Part shown: one piece after another, positions 52,341-62,194 of the stretch
How positions within the stretch are numbered: the stretch's first letter is position 1
Layout: the number at the start of each line of letters is the position of its first letter
Assembly: GCA_903642225.1 (NCBI GenBank)
Contig: CAHJWI010000011.1
Coordinates: 1 to 64,000, forward strand
DNA: 64,000 nucleotides
Origin: Acidobacteriaceae bacterium
GTDB taxonomy: Bacteria; Acidobacteriota; Terriglobia; Terriglobales; Acidobacteriaceae
Direction: 5' to 3'
Program-made: the position numbers and the translations under genes
Notes under the pieces: generated by a model
The model's database searches: none
Told to the model about the DNA's origin: nothing
What the model saw: only the letters and a program-made list of their open reading frames with translations

Positions 52341-52918
52341 TCAGTACTTCTCTGTGTGCAGCGCGGGTGCTGCCATAGCGGGATGGCGCATGCGGAGAAA
52401 GCTATAGAAGTAGGCGAGAACGACGGCCGCGGCAATGGCCGTCGGCTTCCAGTGAGGCGGGGCGGCGATGTAGGCGCCGTAGCATAGGACGCTGCGGCCG
52501 ATGGCGTGGTGCAGGCCTGACGGGTCGTCAGCGGCCCAGCCGTAGGGGATCCAGATGATGCCCATGAGGACGGCTCCACCGCGAACGATGAGGTCGGCAC
52601 TGCCGGCGGCGCGGGCTGCAAGAATTACGAGCGGCCACAGGAGCGCGACAAGCCCGAGCGACTGAAGAAACAGGCCTACGACAGGGTTGCCGCCGGTGCC
52701 GGCGCGCATGGTGCGGCCGCGTAGGCGGTCGATGAGCAAACCTAGTGGGAAGATGGCACCGCTGCCGCAAAGGACGACCATTGCTAAGGTGCCGGGTTGC
52801 AGCCGGAGCGCGGCGATGCCGACGGCGATCCAGAAGAGCATGCCGGCAATGGGCATAGACTGCGTGCTGTGCGGAGGAAGTCTGCGCGGAGTTCATTGAG
52901 CGGTGTGGCGGCGTTCAT
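52341..52918 (-). pseudogene. Membrane protein gene (DUF7010-like) with a frameshift near its start
   Basis: The long frame from ATG 52856 encodes 171 residues with about six hydrophobic segments (IAGMLFWIAVGIAALRL, NPVVGLFLQSLGLVALLWPL, GIIWIPYGWAADD). A different frame from ATG 52918, with GAGG 5 nt upstream, gives MNAATPLNELRADFLRTARS, which is the N-terminus such proteins are expected to have. The two join at 52857-52858 with one base too few. Either the gene is broken, or translation begins at 52856, or the sequence has an error. Function unknown. Confidence 0.55.
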
Positions 52919-53022
52919 TGGGGCCTCGCGGTGTGGAGCCATTCTTGCGGACGGATGCGCAGCGTTCCAGCTAGGTGCGTCACTACTCGGGGATGACAGG
53001 TGTCATCCGCCGCCGTGTCCGG

Positions 53023-53028
53023 TACCCT
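53023..53028 (+). promoter_or_regulatory. TACCCT -10-like hexamer before valS
   Basis: In CGGTACCCT; predicted start about 53035, two bases before ATG 53037. Leaderless; thus no T-box or leader control of valS is possible from this promoter. Confidence 0.5.
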
Positions 53029-53036
53029 AGAGACTC

Positions 53037-55779
<2,743 letters not shown>

Positions 55780-55804
55780 CAGGACAGCCATACTGCGAAC
55801 GCGG

Positions 55805-55810
55805 TAGATT
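55805..55810 (+). promoter_or_regulatory. TAGATT -10-like hexamer, leaderless position
   Basis: In GCGGTAGATT; predicted start about 55817, one base before ATG 55818. Confidence 0.5.
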
Positions 55811-55817
55811 CGTGACC

Positions 55818-56846
55818 ATGAAGCTGCTTTGTTCGTTGCTGGTTTGTGGCGCCTGCGTACTGCCTGTGTCTGCATGCGCGCAGGCGTTGCCGTCTATTCT
55901 GACAGCAGACTCGCTGCAGCACCCCGGCGTTCCTACGGGTGCTCTGTCTGATGTGCGCACGGTGACCAGCCACGTGTACGACGGCATGGTCAGCGAGTAC
56001 CGCGTGTATGTGCCGGCGCAGTACGATCCAGCGAAACCGGCGGCGTTGATGGTGTTTCAGGACGGGCTTGGGTATGCGCATCGCGATGGGGACCACCCGG
56101 CGCTGAATGTGTTGGACAACCTGACGGCGGCGGGGAAGATCCCGGTGATGATCGCGGTTTTCACCAACCCGGGGAGTGTGGAGAAGGCGCCGGGGGCGCC
56201 GACGTACGCAGCGGTGAAGGCGTACAGCGAAAAGTGGAAGCGCGGCATGGATGACTCCATGCGGAGTGTGGAGTACGACACGGTGAGTGGCCGGTACCCG
56301 CGGTTTGTTCGCGAGGAGCTGCTGCCTGCGGCGCTGGCCGGGTTGAACGTGCGCACGGATGCGTATTCGCACGCGATTACGGGAATGAGCTCGGGCGGGA
56401 TCTGTGCGTTCAATGCGGCGTGGCAGGAGCCGGAGCAGTGGAGTCGCGTAATCACGTGGATCGGGACGTTTACCGGCATCCAGTGGCACGAAGACCCGGC
56501 GGTGCAGGACGGTGGGCAGGACTACCCGGACAAGGTGCTGCGCGAGCCGCACCGGAACCTGCGGGTGTGGGTGCAGGACGGGAACAACGACCAGGAGAAC
56601 GAGCGATACGGATCGTGGCCGCTGGCGAACCTGCGGATGGCGAACGCGTTAAAGCTGCGGGGGTATGACTTTCGCTTCAGCTTTGGAACGGGGCCGCATA
56701 GCGGACGCGAGGGTGGGGCCGAGTTTCCGGACGAGATGACCTGGCTCTGGCGCGGATACGACCCGGCGAAGACTGCGGAGACGTTTGCGCAGGATGCGGT
56801 GGAGGCTTCGAAGCCTCCGTTCCGCGTGGTGATTGCGAACCGGTAA
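55818..56846 (+). CDS. Secreted esterase, enterochelin-esterase (Fes) type
   Basis: 342 residues. Signal peptide MKLLCSLLVCGACVLPVSAC then AQA; the Cys could be a lipobox Cys (VSAC), so a lipoprotein is possible. Alpha/beta hydrolase with nucleophile elbow GMSSGGI and late DGNNDQENERYGSWPLAN and a C-terminal His region (GTGPHSGREGG). Esterase_D/Fes-like enzymes open siderophore or carbohydrate esters; substrate unknown. Related in type, not obviously by duplication, to the esterase at 50958. Confidence 0.85.
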   Translation: MKLLCSLLVCGACVLPVSACAQALPSILTADSLQHPGVPTGALSDVRTVTSHVYDGMVSEYRVYVPAQYDPAKPAALMVFQDGLGYAHRDGDHPALNVLDNLTAAGKIPVMIAVFTNPGSVEKAPGAPTYAAVKAYSEKWKRGMDDSMRSVEYDTVSGRYPRFVREELLPAALAGLNVRTDAYSHAITGMSSGGICAFNAAWQEPEQWSRVITWIGTFTGIQWHEDPAVQDGGQDYPDKVLREPHRNLRVWVQDGNNDQENERYGSWPLANLRMANALKLRGYDFRFSFGTGPHSGREGGAEFPDEMTWLWRGYDPAKTAETFAQDAVEASKPPFRVVIANR

Positions 56847-56853
56847 GCCGGTT
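56838..56853. terminator. Small bidirectional hairpin between convergent genes
   Basis: AACCGG-TAAG-CCGGTT contains the stop codon of the esterase and is followed by TTT; the minus-strand gene ends at 56854. Could terminate both directions, but the stem is only 6 bp. Confidence 0.4.
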
Positions 56854-57165
56854 TTAGACGACGGGGTCGGCTGCGAGGCGAGGGGTGCGGCCGTCGGTGG
56901 CCTGCAGGAAGTACATGCCGCCGGCGCAGTACTCGGAGTCCTGCTTGTCCGCGTGCTCGACGTGGGAAGCGGGTCCGTTTGCGACGTGCTTGCGGAAGAG
57001 CTTGACCTTGCCGTGGCAGTCCTTGCAGCGGTACTCCTTGTCCTCGTCGGCAACGGCCTCTGCGACGTTCTTGATCTTCCAGAAGGGCGAGCGGGCGCCG
57101 GACGGCTTCTTGATATAGCGTTTGACTTCGCACTCGTAGATTTTTTCGCGCTGTATGGTGGCCAT
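56854..57165 (-). CDS. Small Cys/His hypothetical protein
   Basis: 103 residues. YRCKDCHGKVKLFRKHVANG and PASHVEHADKQDSEYCAGG contain a CxxC and a downstream His/Cys pattern that could bind zinc. I recall similar uncharacterised proteins in proteobacteria with a CHG and GPxDHVEH pattern, but name none. It begins 2 nt after the tldD stop on the same strand, so probably cotranscribed. Confidence 0.7.
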   Translation of the reverse strand: MATIQREKIYECEVKRYIKKPSGARSPFWKIKNVAEAVADEDKEYRCKDCHGKVKLFRKHVANGPASHVEHADKQDSEYCAGGMYFLQATDGRTPRLAADPVV

Positions 57166-57167
57166 GG

Positions 57168-58634
57168 TCAGCTTCCTGTTCCGCCGACTGTCATTTTGTC
57201 GAGTTTGAGTGTGGGTGCGCCGACGCCTACGGGGACGCCCTGGCCTTTTTTGCCGCAGGTGCCGATGCCTTCGTCGAGAGCGAGGTCGTGGCCGACCATG
57301 CTGACGTGCTTGAGGGCCTCGGGGCCGTTGCCGATGAGCATGGCACCCTTGACGGGGGCGGTGACGCGGCCGTCTTCGATGAGGTAGGCCTCACTGGCTG
57401 CGAAGACGAACTTGCCATTGGTGATGTCGACTGAGCCGCCGGAAAAGTTTACGGCGTAGATGCCGTTTTTGACCGAGCGCAAGATGTCTTCTGGTGCGTC
57501 GGTGCCGGCGAGCATGTAGGTGTTGGTCATGCGCGGCATGGGAATGCTGCTGTAGCTTTCTCTGCGGCCACTGCCGGTGCCTGGCAGGCCCATGAGTTTT
57601 GCGGAGAGCTTGTCGCTCATGTAGGTTTCGAGGATGCCGTTGCGGATGAGTGTGGTGTTTTGGGTGGGCTGACCTTCGTCGTCGATGTTGAGGGAGCCGC
57701 GGCGTGAGGGGATGGTGCCATTGTCAACGACCGTCACCTTTTCAGTCGCGACGCGCTGACCCATGAGGCCGGCGAAGGCGGATTGTTTCTTGCGGTTGAA
57801 GTCGGCTTCGAGGCCGTGGCCTACGGCTTCGTGGATGAGCACGCCGGGCCAGCCGGGTCCGAGGACGACTTCCATTTCGCCGGCGGGGGCGGGCTGCGCT
57901 GTGAGCTGGACGAGGGCCTGGCGTACGGCCTCTTTCGCAAAGTATTCGGGGGGTTTGTCGGTGTCGTAGAAGCTGAGCTCGACGCGGCCGCCGCCGCCGC
58001 TTGAGCCGCGTGCGGTTGCTCCCTTGCCACCGTCGGCCGTGGCATCTTTGGCGAGGACGCCGACGCTGAAGCGGCTGAGGGGCTGGGTATCGGATGCATA
58101 GGTGCCGTCGCTGGCGACGATGAGGATGTGGCGGACTTCGTCGTTAAAGCCGGCTCGTACCTGAGTGATGCGCGGGTCGGCTGCGCGGGCTGCGCGGTCG
58201 GCGCGCTGTACCAGGGCGAGGCGCGCGGCGATGGAGGCGTCAGCGAGCGCGACTGGGTAAAGGGTGTGGGTGTTGTGGGAACCTGTGAAGGGCTGAACGG
58301 CGACGGTGGAAGGTCCATCTGCAATGAGGGCCGCCGTGCGTGCTGCGTGGAGGAGTTTCTCCCCCGTCAACTCGTCAGTGTAGCTATAGCCGGTGCGCTC
58401 GCCGCTGAGCACACGGATACCGCAACCCATGCTGTGACTTTGGCTCGCCGACTTTACGATGCCTTCGTCGACGGCAATGCCGGTGGCGCTGGTTGCTTCA
58501 AAGTACAGTTCAGCAAAGTCGCCGCCCCTGCTGAGTGCCGCACCCAGGCAGCGGTCCAGCAGCACGTCGGTGATGTTGAAGGTGCTTGCGAAGTGGTGCT
58601 TACCCTTGGCGGGGAGAGTTGCGGTCGATGTCAT
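57168..58634 (-). CDS. tldD: Metalloprotease TldD
   Basis: 488 residues from ATG 58634. Zinc motif HEAVGHGLEAD with His 268, Glu 269 and His 273, then GSLNIDDEGQPTQNTTLIRNG and SGGSVDITNGKFVF. TldD with TldE degrades unfolded peptides in the cytoplasm. Start supported by TAAAAT two bases out from the predicted leaderless start. The DinB-fold gene diverges from the same 41-bp gap; the small Cys/His gene follows. Confidence 0.93.
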   Translation of the reverse strand: MTSTATLPAKGKHHFASTFNITDVLLDRCLGAALSRGGDFAELYFEATSATGIAVDEGIVKSASQSHSMGCGIRVLSGERTGYSYTDELTGEKLLHAARTAALIADGPSTVAVQPFTGSHNTHTLYPVALADASIAARLALVQRADRAARAADPRITQVRAGFNDEVRHILIVASDGTYASDTQPLSRFSVGVLAKDATADGGKGATARGSSGGGGRVELSFYDTDKPPEYFAKEAVRQALVQLTAQPAPAGEMEVVLGPGWPGVLIHEAVGHGLEADFNRKKQSAFAGLMGQRVATEKVTVVDNGTIPSRRGSLNIDDEGQPTQNTTLIRNGILETYMSDKLSAKLMGLPGTGSGRRESYSSIPMPRMTNTYMLAGTDAPEDILRSVKNGIYAVNFSGGSVDITNGKFVFAASEAYLIEDGRVTAPVKGAMLIGNGPEALKHVSMVGHDLALDEGIGTCGKKGQGVPVGVGAPTLKLDKMTVGGTGS

Positions 58635-58642
58635 CTGCACTG

Positions 58643-58648
58643 ATTTTA
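58643..58648 (-). promoter_or_regulatory. TAAAAT -10-like hexamer of tldD
   Basis: Minus strand; predicted start about 58636, two bases before ATG 58634. Forms a divergent pair with TAGTTT at 58664. Confidence 0.5.
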
Positions 58649-58663
58649 CGCGGCGGCGTGTGC

Positions 58664-58669
58664 TAGTTT
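58664..58669 (+). promoter_or_regulatory. TAGTTT -10-like hexamer of the DinB-fold gene
   Basis: Extended form TGC-TAGTTT; predicted start exactly on the A of ATG 58676. Confidence 0.5.
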
Positions 58670-58675
58670 CTAGCG

Positions 58676-59242
58676 ATGAACACGCAGGAGAGTTCCCCGC
58701 CCATCCTGTTGCCGACGGAGATGGATCCTCGCTACCCTGTCGGCCGGCATGCGCGGCCGGGTGTCGTCGTTGCTGCCGACCGTGATGCTGCCATGGAAGA
58801 GCTTGCGCTGTTGCCGCAGCGGTTGCGTGCTGCCGTGTTTGGTTTGAGCGACGCTCAACTGGACACGCCGTACCGCGAGGGTGGGTGGACGGTGCGGCAG
58901 GTGGTGCACCATGTTGCCGATTCGCACCTGAACGCCGTGCAGCGGGTTCGGCTTGCGCTGACGGAGAACGCACCAGTGATCAAGGTGTACGACGAAGCGG
59001 CGTGGGCGCGGCTGCCGGACGCGACTGGCGGTCCGGTGGAGTGGTCGTTGGTAGTACTGGATGGTCTGCACGCGCGCTGGGTCGCGTTGCTGCAGCGGCT
59101 GACAGACGAACAGTGGCAACGTAGCTTTGTGCATCCGGAAAATGGAAGTACCGCGCTGGACCAGGCGACGCTGATGTATGCGTGGCACTCGCGCCACCAT
59201 GTGGCGCACATTACGCGGTTGCGCGCTGGCAAAGGCTGGTAA
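58676..59242 (+). CDS. DinB/YfiT-fold metal-dependent protein (BstA-like)
   Basis: 188 residues. Very like YfiT of Bacillus: MDPRYPVGRHARPGV, LPQRLRAAVFGLSDAQLDTP, WTVRQVVHHVADSHLNAVQR and YAWHSRHHVAHITRL. The conserved His residues form the metal site of the four-helix DinB fold. Such proteins may be thiol transferases or hydrolases; the substrate here is unknown. Probable leaderless gene. Confidence 0.88.
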   Translation: MNTQESSPPILLPTEMDPRYPVGRHARPGVVVAADRDAAMEELALLPQRLRAAVFGLSDAQLDTPYREGGWTVRQVVHHVADSHLNAVQRVRLALTENAPVIKVYDEAAWARLPDATGGPVEWSLVVLDGLHARWVALLQRLTDEQWQRSFVHPENGSTALDQATLMYAWHSRHHVAHITRLRAGKGW

Positions 59243-59320
59243 AGACCGCATGTTTCGACGCGGATCAAAAATTGACACCTGTCCTTTAGTCGTGGTCGAA
59301 CCAGGGTCGGACGTGTTTCG

Positions 59321-60907
59321 ATGAATATCGAACAAACTCCGGAAGAGATCTCAGCGCGGATTGATGACTTTATGGCGCTTCATCCCAGGGCTGTCGTTCT
59401 GGAGGATGGCCGGGTCGCTTTTGACCTGCAAACGGCAAAGTATTCTTTGACCGTGGCGAATGGGCGGTGCACGCTGCAGATGTGGAGCGATGCGCGAAAC
59501 CTGGTGCGTCGCGTTGTCGCGGTAACGACCCGCAAAGATGTGTTGCGGCTGAGTACGATCCGGTTTGGCCAGACCAAGCCAGAGGTTCTGGAAGTGGTGT
59601 CGCAGCCGGACCGGCGTACCGTGACGGCGAGGGAGGCCACACGCAAGCGGTATGTGCCGGTGCTGGTGCGCGCAGTGCTGCGTGAGTTTGCGGGGTGGAA
59701 GGCTGATCCGTTCCAGAGTGCGATGGACCTGGAGAAGAGCTTTGGGCCGGCGTATGCGCGAGGGGTGCTGCACAAGGGGCAGCAGGCCTGGGCTGTGGTT
59801 GGGGTAAATGCGGAGGAATCGCCAGCGACTGTCGACGGCATTTTGACGATTGGGATTTTGTGGCTGCACCTGTGCCGTGAACGGGCGGGAGGCAAGCGGC
59901 TCTTTCAGGGCTTGCGCCTGGTGGTTCCGGCCGGCATGGGCCTGGTCACGCTTTCGCGTTTGGCGTGGATGCGTACGGACGCGGCAAAGTGGGAAATGTA
60001 TGAGCTGGAGGAGCGTACGGAGGAGCTGACGGAGCGAGATCCGGCAGACACGGGGAATCTGACGACGAAGCTGTTGCACGCGCCTGACCCGGAGAGGGCA
60101 CGGGAGCGATTTGCGCCTGCGCTGGCTCGCGTGATGGGCCTGGTGCCGGAAGCTGCGGCTGGCTCTGTGGAGACAAGGTTGCGATCGGCGAACGAGATGG
60201 GTGTGTTGCTGCACGGTTTGCAGTTCGCGAGCATCCGGCAGGGTTTGGCGGCAAACTCATTCGCGCCGGTGAGCGAGATTACGTTTGGTGCGGGAGAGAA
60301 CGAGACGGAGCTGCGACCGGAGACGGAAGCGATGCTGCGGGAGTTGGTGACAGAGCTGTTTGCGCGGCGACACGCTTCTGGATCGCCCAAGGATGTGCTT
60401 TACCGGATGAGCCCAGAGGCGTGGCTGGAGAGTGCCCTGCGGCAGAACATTGGTCCGCTGACGCAGGGGCAGGGATCACTGGCGCGGTTCGATCCCGCGC
60501 ACGTGTATGCGCAGGTGCCGGCGTTCCAGGCGGGTGACCGCGGCATGCTGGACCTGCTGACCGTTACAGCAGACGGACGGCTGGCGGTGTTGGAGCTGAA
60601 GGCGAACGAGGACATGCACTTTGCCCTGCAGGGGCTGGACTACTGGATGCGGGTGCGTTGGCACCACACGCAGACGGTGGATCCGTCCACGGGTATGGGT
60701 GCGTTTCAGGGCCATGGATACTTCCCGGGGGTGCGGCTTAGCGCAGAGCCGCCACGGTTATATCTGGTGGCGCCGTCTCTGCGCGTACATCCGGCGACAG
60801 AGGTGGTGTTGCGCTACGTGAAGCCGGAGGTGGATTGGACGTTGCTGGGCTTGCACGAACAGTGGCGCACTACCATGAAGGTGATTACGCGCAAGCGAAG
60901 CCGGTAG
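59321..60907 (+). CDS. 528-residue protein with a PD-(D/E)XK-like C-terminal signature, unknown function
   Basis: No family recognised by eye. Residues ~1-360 have no motif I know. The C-terminal part reads GMLDLL (Asp 411), then LAVLELKANED (Glu 425, Lys 427) and FALQGLDYW (Gln 437): D-x13-E-x-K with a later Q, as in the restriction-endonuclease-like fold. That predicts a nuclease or nuclease-derived protein, but spacing alone is weak evidence. No signal peptide or membrane segment. ATG 59321 start; nothing nearby names a partner. No methyltransferase or helicase gene is adjacent. Confidence 0.75.
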   Translation: MNIEQTPEEISARIDDFMALHPRAVVLEDGRVAFDLQTAKYSLTVANGRCTLQMWSDARNLVRRVVAVTTRKDVLRLSTIRFGQTKPEVLEVVSQPDRRTVTAREATRKRYVPVLVRAVLREFAGWKADPFQSAMDLEKSFGPAYARGVLHKGQQAWAVVGVNAEESPATVDGILTIGILWLHLCRERAGGKRLFQGLRLVVPAGMGLVTLSRLAWMRTDAAKWEMYELEERTEELTERDPADTGNLTTKLLHAPDPERARERFAPALARVMGLVPEAAAGSVETRLRSANEMGVLLHGLQFASIRQGLAANSFAPVSEITFGAGENETELRPETEAMLRELVTELFARRHASGSPKDVLYRMSPEAWLESALRQNIGPLTQGQGSLARFDPAHVYAQVPAFQAGDRGMLDLLTVTADGRLAVLELKANEDMHFALQGLDYWMRVRWHHTQTVDPSTGMGAFQGHGYFPGVRLSAEPPRLYLVAPSLRVHPATEVVLRYVKPEVDWTLLGLHEQWRTTMKVITRKRSR

Positions 60908-61075
60908 GAGGAGAGCGGAAAAGGGAGGCAGAAAGAGATAAGCGGCAGGAGAAGTAAGAAGGTAGACAAGGAGTAAGGCTCCGACTTCCTTCAGACTTTT
61001 TCGTTACCTTCTGCTGCTGTTATCGCTTTTCTACTTATCTACCTTCTGCCTTGTACTTTCCGTCTTAATTTTCTT
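60908..61075. other. Purine-to-pyrimidine switch region between convergent genes
   Basis: 60908-60980 is nearly all A/G on the plus strand and 60981-61075 mostly C/T. Imperfect arms include AGAAGGTA (60957-60964) with TACCTTCT (61005-61012) and GATAA with TTATC. Such a long weak stem may terminate both flanking genes. No coding potential. Confidence 0.55.
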
Positions 61076-62125
61076 CTATTTATCTTTGGTGCTGATGTCA
61101 CGCCAGAGGTCGATGGCGGGTGTGTCTACTGCGTGCTGGTCGATCGCGGCGAGTTCCACAGATGAGAAGGACAGGTTATTCAGAGCATCAAGCGAATTGT
61201 CGAGTTGCTGGACGTTACGTGCGCCGATAAGGGCAGAGGTGACACGCGGGTCGCGAAGGGACCAGGCTATGGCCATTTGTGCCAGGCTCTGGTTGCGACG
61301 CTTTGCAATGTCGTTGAGGGCGCGGATGCGGTCGATGTTCCTGTCGGAGAACATGCTGTCGTTCATGCTGCCGACGGTGTTGCCGACACGCGCGTCCGCG
61401 GGTTTGCCGTTAAGGTACTTGTCGGTAAGCAGGCCCTGTGCGAGGGGACTGAAGGCGATGCAGCCGACGCCGAGGTCGTCGAGAGCGGTTAGCAGATCCT
61501 GCTCTATCCAGCGGTTGAGCATGCTGTAGGACGGCTGGTGGATGAAGAGCTTGACGCCTTCGGATTTGAGCAATGCGTCTATGTCGCGGGTGCGTTGTGG
61601 CGAGTAGGACGAGATGCCGACGTAGAGAGCCTTACCCTGGCGGACGATCTGGGCGAGGGCGGCGGCGGTCTCTTCCATGGGGCAATCGAAGTCGGGGCGA
61701 TGGTGGTAGAAGATGTCGACATAGTCAAGGCCCATACGCTGGAGGCTCTGATCGAGCGAGGCGACGAGGTACTTTTTAGAGCCGCCCATGCCGTAGGGTC
61801 CGGGCCACATGTCCCAGCCTGCTTTGCTGCTAAGGATGAGTTCGTCGCGATGGTGGCGGAAGTCGTCGTGGAGGATGCGGCCGAAGTTCTCTTCTGCGCT
61901 GCCGTAGGGTGGGCCGTAGTTATTGGCAAGGTCGAAGTGGGTAACGCCGCGGTCGAAGGCACGACGGAGAATGGCACGGCCGGTTTCGAAGACGTCGGCA
62001 CCGCCGAAGTTCTGCCACAGGCCGAGGGAGATGGGTGGCAGGACGATGCCCGAGTCGCCGCAGCGCCGGTATGGGACGGCCTTGTAGCGGTACGGACTGG
62101 GCAGATAGGTAGCGGAAAGTGACAT
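61076..62125 (-). CDS. Aldo/keto reductase of the YghZ type
   Basis: 349 residues. Very similar to E. coli YghZ (L-glyceraldehyde-3-phosphate reductase): ISLGLWQNFG, ITHFDLANNYGPP-like THFDLANNYGPPYGSAEENF, DMWPGPYGMGGSKKYL, DYVDIFYHHR and CIAFSPLAQGLLTDKYLNG. Asp/Tyr/Lys/His tetrad positions appear kept. NADPH-dependent, detoxifying small aldehydes. AGAGGATTCCG precedes the ATG. Confidence 0.92.
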   Translation of the reverse strand: MSLSATYLPSPYRYKAVPYRRCGDSGIVLPPISLGLWQNFGGADVFETGRAILRRAFDRGVTHFDLANNYGPPYGSAEENFGRILHDDFRHHRDELILSSKAGWDMWPGPYGMGGSKKYLVASLDQSLQRMGLDYVDIFYHHRPDFDCPMEETAAALAQIVRQGKALYVGISSYSPQRTRDIDALLKSEGVKLFIHQPSYSMLNRWIEQDLLTALDDLGVGCIAFSPLAQGLLTDKYLNGKPADARVGNTVGSMNDSMFSDRNIDRIRALNDIAKRRNQSLAQMAIAWSLRDPRVTSALIGARNVQQLDNSLDALNNLSFSSVELAAIDQHAVDTPAIDLWRDISTKDK

Positions 62126-62194
62126 CGGAATCCTCTATGCCGTTGTGATGCATGGGCGAAGAGGATTCGATTCCTACGACGTTAAAGGTAAGCG

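Noticed and set aside
53030-53036. T-box or other leader control of valS
   Set aside because: Promoter-like hexamer leaves only about 2 nt before the ATG, and no T-box stem or T-box sequence is seen upstream.
59321-60907. A complete restriction-modification or defence system around the 528-residue protein
   Set aside because: The neighbours are a DinB-fold protein and an aldo/keto reductase; no methyltransferase, ATPase, toxin or integrase is adjacent.
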